From Rhizobium metallidurans (GTDB lineage Bacteria; Pseudomonadota; Alphaproteobacteria; Rhizobiales; Rhizobiaceae), in contig NZ_JACIDW010000005.1 in the NCBI RefSeq assembly GCF_014196505.1, forward strand, positions 153,002 through 217,001: a stretch of 64,000 nt of DNA, in the 5' to 3' direction. This document shows, one piece after another, positions 60,517-64,000 of the stretch. The notes under the pieces were generated by a model. The model searched no databases and was not told the origin of the DNA. It saw only the letters and a program-made list of their open reading frames with translations. The number at the start of each line of letters is the position of its first letter. Positions within the stretch are counted from its first letter, which is position 1. The position numbers and the translations under genes are program-made.

Positions 60517-61566
60517 TCAGGCCCTCGTCAACGTCACGCAGCTGGCCGAAAAACCCGGCCCCATCGCGATCATCGCCGCCCGCTCGGGCAATCCCTCGCG
60601 CAGCACCCGCTCAAGCACGAAAAGCACCGTCGGAGACGACATGTTGCCATATTCCTCAAGCACCGCCCGCTCATGGTCGAGCGCCGAGGACGGGATCGAT
60701 AGCGCGGTCCCCAGCGCCGCCAGCACGCGGGCCCCGCCGGGATGGCAGATGAAGCGGTCGATATCCGCGCGCCTCAGCCCGTTGCGACCAAGTATCCCGT
60801 CGATGGCCGGCCCCAGCTCCTTCTCCGCGAAGGGCGGCAGGGATTGCGCCAGCACGATCCCGAAGCCGGTATCGTCGATCTTCCAGCCCATGATCCCCAG
60901 CGTATCGGGAAACAGATGCTCCCCGGTGGATTCGACCGCGGCAAGCCCTTCCGGCCCGGCGCGCAAGATACAGGCCGCCGCTCCATCGCCGAACAGCGCC
61001 GTGGCGATGATATTCGCCCGCGTCAACTCGTCGAGCCGGAAGGCCAGCGTGCAGAGCTCGATCGAGACAAAGAGCACTGTCGCGCCGGGCCTTGCTTTCG
61101 CCAGCCGCGCCGCGATCGCGAAGCCCGAAACGCCGGCCGCGCAACCGAGGCCGAACACCGGCAGGCGCTCCACATCCGTCCGAAACCCGATCTCGGAGGC
61201 CAGCTGCGCATCGAGGCTCGGCGTCGCGATGCCGGTCGAGGAGACCGTGACGATGCAGTCGACATCGGCTCCCCTGAGGCCAGCCTTATCGAGCGCCGCC
61301 GTCACGGTCCGCCGAAACAGGCTGCGCGCCTCCTCCTGATAGGCCTGCATGCGGTCTTGCCAGCCATGCGGCTCGGTGAACCATGAGAGTGGCCGCGCGG
61401 CATGGCGCGTGCGGATGCCGGCATTGGTGAAGACGGGCGCGAGATGCGCGAAGTCTTTGAGCCGGCTGGAAAACAGCCGCGCCGAGGTCTCCGCGGCCTC
61501 CTCCTGCGTGATGACATGCAGTGGCGCCGCGGTGGCGAGGCTGAGTAGTTTGACGGTCTCGTTCAC
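60517..61566 (-). CDS. Type III polyketide synthase
   Basis: A 349-residue chalcone-synthase-family enzyme, which condenses an acyl-CoA starter with malonyl-CoA to make alkylresorcinols, alkylpyrones or phloroglucinols. The catalytic triad is complete: Cys142 in FGLGCAAGVSG, His275 in RFICHPGGARV, Asn308 in EEYGNMSSPT. GTG at 61566 has AGGAG 7 bases before it and gives the usual family length; the open frame upstream is non-coding. The linked methyltransferase and lack of aromatic starter genes suggest a long-chain phenolic lipid, but this is inferred. An ECF-type promoter lies directly upstream. Confidence 0.94.
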   Translation of the reverse strand: MNETVKLLSLATAAPLHVITQEEAAETSARLFSSRLKDFAHLAPVFTNAGIRTRHAARPLSWFTEPHGWQDRMQAYQEEARSLFRRTVTAALDKAGLRGADVDCIVTVSSTGIATPSLDAQLASEIGFRTDVERLPVFGLGCAAGVSGFAIAARLAKARPGATVLFVSIELCTLAFRLDELTRANIIATALFGDGAAACILRAGPEGLAAVESTGEHLFPDTLGIMGWKIDDTGFGIVLAQSLPPFAEKELGPAIDGILGRNGLRRADIDRFICHPGGARVLAALGTALSIPSSALDHERAVLEEYGNMSSPTVLFVLERVLREGLPERAAMIAMGPGFSASCVTLTRA

Positions 61567-61604
61567 GAAAATGCTCCTGTTCGTCCCCCGGCGCACGCGG
61601 AGCA

Positions 61605-61629
61605 AACACGCCAGACCGGGCTTTATTCG
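61605..61629 (-). promoter_or_regulatory. Candidate ECF promoter of polyketide synthase operon
   Basis: On the minus strand: CGAATAAA (61629-61622), 11 bases, CGTGTT (61610-61605), about 40 bases before the GTG start codon. Nearly identical to the promoter facing the TPR gene. The form (AAT-type -35, CGT -10) fits an ECF sigma factor. Confidence 0.6.
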
Positions 61630-61675
61630 CCGCCGGCTCTCACGAAACGGTGATCGGAAAAATCGGGACGCCCGC

Positions 61676-61701
61676 CGAATAAACCCGCCGGCTGCCGTGT
61701 T
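61676..61701 (+). promoter_or_regulatory. Candidate ECF promoter of TPR-sigma-anti-sigma operon
   Basis: CGAATAAA (61676-61683), 12 bases, CGTGTT (61696-61701), 65 bases before the TPR start codon. It matches the divergent promoter in both boxes, so the sigma factor encoded in this operon probably activates itself and the synthase genes. Confidence 0.6.
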
Positions 61702-61766
61702 CATTCGCCGCAACCCTGTCCTCAAGACCAACCGTGTCTCAGACATTGTCCCGAAGGAGATATTCC

Positions 61767-62312
61767 ATGACCTCAGCAACCTCTCGGATTGCATCCGTCC
61801 TGATCAGCGGCGCGATCGCCGCCTTCGCGTTCGCCGCGCCTGCTTTCGCCGCCGGCGGCGACGATAGCGGCGGCGCCACCACGCCGACCTGCAAGAAGGG
61901 TGAGGTCTACGACAAGAAGACGCAGAAATGCGTCAAGCAGTCGGGCGCCAACATCACCGACGAGAACCGCACCGAGTACGCCTATTCGCTGGCCAAGGCC
62001 GGCCGTTACGACGAGGCGCTGGCCATGCTCGACACGCTGAAGGACCAGAACACAGCCGAGGCCCTGAACTATCGCGGCTACGCGACGCGTAAGCTTGGAC
62101 GCACGGATGAGGGCATCGGCTACTATCTGAAGTCGGTCCAGCTCGATCCGCAATATGCCAAGGTCCGCGAATATCTCGGCGAAGCCTATGTCATCAAGGG
62201 TCGCATCGATCTCGCCAAGGACCAGCTCGGCACCATCAAGACGCTGTGCGGCACGAGTTGCGAGGAATATCGCGATCTCAACGAAGCGATCACCGATCCG
62301 TCGAAGATCTGA
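61767..62312 (+). CDS. Secreted TPR protein in the ECF sigma operon
   Basis: A 181-residue periplasmic protein. The signal peptide (SVLISGAIAAFAFAAPAFAA) is followed by a Gly/Ser/Thr linker and the short Cys module CKKGEVYDKKTQKCVKQ. The remainder forms about three TPR repeats (YAYSLAKAGRYDEALAMLDT, ALNYRGYATRKLGRTDEGIG, AKVREYLGEAYVIKGRIDLA), and a second Cys pair (LCGTSCEEY) closes the chain. ATG 61767 follows GAAGGAGA. First gene of an operon with the sigma and anti-sigma genes; it may report envelope state to them, which is inference only. Confidence 0.85.
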   Translation: MTSATSRIASVLISGAIAAFAFAAPAFAAGGDDSGGATTPTCKKGEVYDKKTQKCVKQSGANITDENRTEYAYSLAKAGRYDEALAMLDTLKDQNTAEALNYRGYATRKLGRTDEGIGYYLKSVQLDPQYAKVREYLGEAYVIKGRIDLAKDQLGTIKTLCGTSCEEYRDLNEAITDPSKI

Positions 62313-62351
62313 GGAGCGGGAACGCCCGATAATGTGACGAGGAACATGCCG

Positions 62352-62957
62352 ATGGTCGTCGCCTACACGACATTTCCTGCCTATAGTCACGCCAACAGGA
62401 CCGCGTCGGCTCGCCCGGCGCGGTCCACGGCAAACCCCGTGGCGGAGGCGGCCATCGCAAGCGAAACCGACATCAGGAGCGGTCTGACGGAAAACCTGTC
62501 GCGGCTCTGGCGCTATGGTCTCGTGCTCTCGCATCGCCGCGACGTGGCCGACGATCTGGTGCAGCAGACCTGCGTGCGCGCGCTCGAGAAGGCCACGCAG
62601 TTTCAGCCGGGCACCCGGCTCGACCGCTGGCTGTTTGCCATTCTGCATTCGATCTGGCTCAATGAAATCCGCTCGCGGCGGGTCCGGCAAGGGCAGGGCT
62701 TCGTCGATGCCGAGCAGGCGCTCGTCGTCGATGGCGCGCGTGAAACGGAGGCGCATGTCATGGCCGCGCAGGTGCTTCGTCTCGTCGGCGCGTTGCCAGA
62801 CGCGCAGCGTGCCGCGGTCTTCCTGGCCTATGTCGAGGGCCTGTCCTACAAGGAGGTGGCCGCCGTGCTCGATATTCCGATCGGCACCGTCATGAGCCGG
62901 CTCGCCGCCGCCCGCGCCGCGCTGGCCGGCAATCTGAAAGAGGAGGGCGGACGATGA
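62352..62957 (+). CDS. ECF sigma factor
   Basis: An RNA polymerase sigma factor of the extracytoplasmic-function type, about 201 residues. Region 2 runs from LSRLWRYGLVLSHRRDVADD through LVQQTCVRALEKATQF to RWLFAILHSIWLNEIRSRR. Region 4 is LPDAQRAAVFLAYVEGLSYK and EVAAVLDIPIGTVMSRLAAA. Possible starts are GTG 62334, ATG 62346 and ATG 62352; the last has GAGGA at the best distance. Its stop overlaps the start of the anti-sigma gene (ATGA), so they are coupled. The ECF subgroup is not determined. Confidence 0.92.
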   Translation: MVVAYTTFPAYSHANRTASARPARSTANPVAEAAIASETDIRSGLTENLSRLWRYGLVLSHRRDVADDLVQQTCVRALEKATQFQPGTRLDRWLFAILHSIWLNEIRSRRVRQGQGFVDAEQALVVDGARETEAHVMAAQVLRLVGALPDAQRAAVFLAYVEGLSYKEVAAVLDIPIGTVMSRLAAARAALAGNLKEEGGR

Positions 62958-63745
62958 CCGACAAGACCACGATCCCCTCCGACGAGGCGCTGACCGCCTA
63001 TCTCGACGGCGAACTGCCACCCACCGAGGCCGCGCGCCTCGAAGCGCTGTTGGAAACGGACGCCGAGCTCGCCGCCCGGCTCGCGTTCCTGTCCCGCGCC
63101 AGCCTGCCCTTCGCGCAAGCCTTCGATCCGCTGCTGTCGCAGGCGCCGAAGGCCGAGCTCGAAGCCATCCTCTCGCGTCTCTCCGCCGCACCGGTGGCGA
63201 CGCCCGCAAACCCCGGCCGCCGCCGCTTTATCGGCGCGCTTGCCGCCTGCCTCGTGGCCGGCGTCATCGCCGACCGCGCCTTCATCGGCCTGAGCCGGAA
63301 GCTCGCCGCCCCCGACGAAAGCAGCGAATGGCGCGCGACCGTCGCCGAATACATCGCGCTCTACACGCCCGAAACGCTGGCCGGGCCGGTGCCGTCGCTT
63401 GCGTCGCAGCAAGCGCAGCTGGCGGCTGTCGAAGCAAGGCTCGGGCTCAGCCTCTCGCCGGAAGCCGTGGCGCTATCGGGCATCGATTTCAAGCGGGCGA
63501 TGCTTCTGCAATATGACGACAAGCCGCTCGCCCAGCTTGCCTACCTCGATCCAGAGACGGGACCGCTGGCGCTTTGCATCGTCCGCTCCGACGATGGCGC
63601 CAGACCGCCTGTGGCAGAAGCCCGCAAGGGAATGAACGTCGTCTACTGGTCCGACAAAACTCACGCCTTCATGCTGATCGGCCGCGCGCCGCCGCAGCGT
63701 ATGCAGGCGCTGGCGGCCGATGTGAGGACGCGGTTGGCTGCTTGA
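62954..63745 (+). CDS. Transmembrane anti-sigma factor
   Basis: A 263-residue protein coupled to the ECF sigma gene. The N-terminus DEALTAYLDGELPPTEAARL is the usual anti-sigma start, with the sigma-binding helices up to about residue 80. One membrane segment follows (FIGALAACLVAGVIADRAFI, about 92-111), then a periplasmic domain of 150 residues. The zinc motif HxxxCxxC of ZAS-type anti-sigma factors is missing, so redox sensing through zinc is unlikely. The periplasmic part could sense envelope changes. Confidence 0.88.
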   Translation: MTDKTTIPSDEALTAYLDGELPPTEAARLEALLETDAELAARLAFLSRASLPFAQAFDPLLSQAPKAELEAILSRLSAAPVATPANPGRRRFIGALAACLVAGVIADRAFIGLSRKLAAPDESSEWRATVAEYIALYTPETLAGPVPSLASQQAQLAAVEARLGLSLSPEAVALSGIDFKRAMLLQYDDKPLAQLAYLDPETGPLALCIVRSDDGARPPVAEARKGMNVVYWSDKTHAFMLIGRAPPQRMQALAADVRTRLAA

Positions 63746-63813
63746 AGGGTGCCCAAGGCGCAACGGAAAATGCCAAAGATACCAAATGTTTAACCGAAAA
63801 ATTAGCGCCCGGA

Positions 63814-63911
63814 GCCCCCTCATCCGACCCTTCGGGCCACCTTCTCCCCGCGGGGGAGAAGGGAGGGTGGAGCGAGCGGCCAGCCCCGAGTCTCTTCTCC
63901 CCAGCGGGGAG
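63814..63911. repeat. RIME-like palindromic repeat
   Basis: A GC-rich palindromic element. Its parts are CCCTCATCCGACCCTTCGGG, then CCTTCTCCCC (63840-63849), loop GCG, GGGGAGAAGG (63853-63862), and a second stem CTCCCC/GGGGAG (63897-63911). It matches my memory of the RIME-type intergenic repeats in rhizobial genomes. Confidence 0.7.
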
Positions 63912-63921
63912 CAACCATGTC

Positions 63922-63999
63922 TCATCCTTTCACATATTTCGGCGTCCATTCGGTCTGTCGGGTGAGGATTGTGTTGGCGAGAATGACGAGTTTGCGGGC
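63922..63999 (-). CDS. C-terminal end of a probable transposase (partial)
   Basis: The minus-strand frame enters from outside and ends at TGA 63924-63922. The 25 visible residues read ARKLVILANTILTRQ followed by TEWTPKYVKG. This resembles the C-terminus of IS110/IS116-type transposases, where a conserved Arg-Lys-Leu segment precedes the end. Only a short piece is visible, so the assignment is tentative. Its position beside a RIME-like repeat fits an insertion region. Confidence 0.45.
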   Translation of the reverse strand, partial: ARKLVILANTILTRQTEWTPKYVKG

Positions 64000-64000
64000 C

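Overview
The window is a stretch of chromosome from a member of the Rhizobiaceae (Alphaproteobacteria, Hyphomicrobiales). The evidence is the rhizobial gene set and order: a flagellar export locus followed by the aglR-aglEFGAK alpha-glucoside operon, the zwf-pgl-edd Entner-Doudoroff operon, aceA, a polyamine importer, an acetoacetyl-CoA synthetase, a CbrA/PdhS1-type histidine kinase beside a phasin, and mmsA, rirA and dppABCDF. As I recall it, this order closely resembles that of Sinorhizobium meliloti and Agrobacterium. A tRNA-His without G-1 and with A73, and a RIME-like palindromic repeat, fit the same group. Base composition is uniformly GC-rich and nearly all genes look intact. I assign no genus or species.

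Layout. 1-2.5 kb: end of a flagellar operon (fliR and four small genes). 2.7-5.5 kb: an orphan glycosyltransferase and a Wzz/GumC-like chain-length protein. 5.6-6.5 kb: folD. 6.5-14.3 kb: alpha-glucoside uptake and hydrolysis. 14.5-19 kb: a PilZ-like protein and, on the other strand, the Entner-Doudoroff operon. 19.1-23.2 kb: puuA/puuB-like genes and a flavoprotein. 23.3-28.4 kb: a 47-residue membrane protein and two tandem chemoreceptors. 28.4-31.6 kb: isocitrate lyase and its divergent ScfR-type regulator. 31.8-35.8 kb: potFGHI. 35.8-44.8 kb: AsmA-family protein, acetoacetyl-CoA synthetase, a possible small RNA, the CbrA-like kinase and a phasin. 44.9-48 kb: tRNA-His, a universal-stress protein and small genes. 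48-51.1 kb: LysR regulator, mmsA and rirA. 51.5-56.8 kb: dppABCDF. 56.8-60 kb: gluconokinase, a YeeE/YedE transporter and a D-amino-acid dehydrogenase-like enzyme. 60-63.7 kb: a type III polyketide synthase with a membrane methyltransferase, divergent from a secreted TPR protein, an ECF sigma factor and its anti-sigma factor. The window ends in a RIME-like repeat and the tail of a probable transposase.

How the parts work together. Alpha-glucosides enter through AglEFGK and are cut by AglA. The glucose released, and gluconate phosphorylated by GntK, feed Zwf-Pgl-Edd. Acetate and C2 units go through AceA under ScfR-type control. Acetoacetate is activated by AcsA2, and the neighbouring phasin points to polyhydroxybutyrate metabolism. 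PotFGHI with PuuA/PuuB suggests polyamine uptake and breakdown. RirA links the region to iron status.

The least ordinary part is the 60-63.7 kb module. The type III PKS gene and the TPR-sigma-anti-sigma operon face each other, and each is preceded by nearly the same ECF-like promoter (CGAATAAA, 11 or 12 bases, CGTGTT). This suggests one envelope-stress regulon that drives both a membrane phenolic-lipid pathway and its own sigma factor. A second pattern is that all three ABC importers carry strong hairpins directly after the binding-protein gene.
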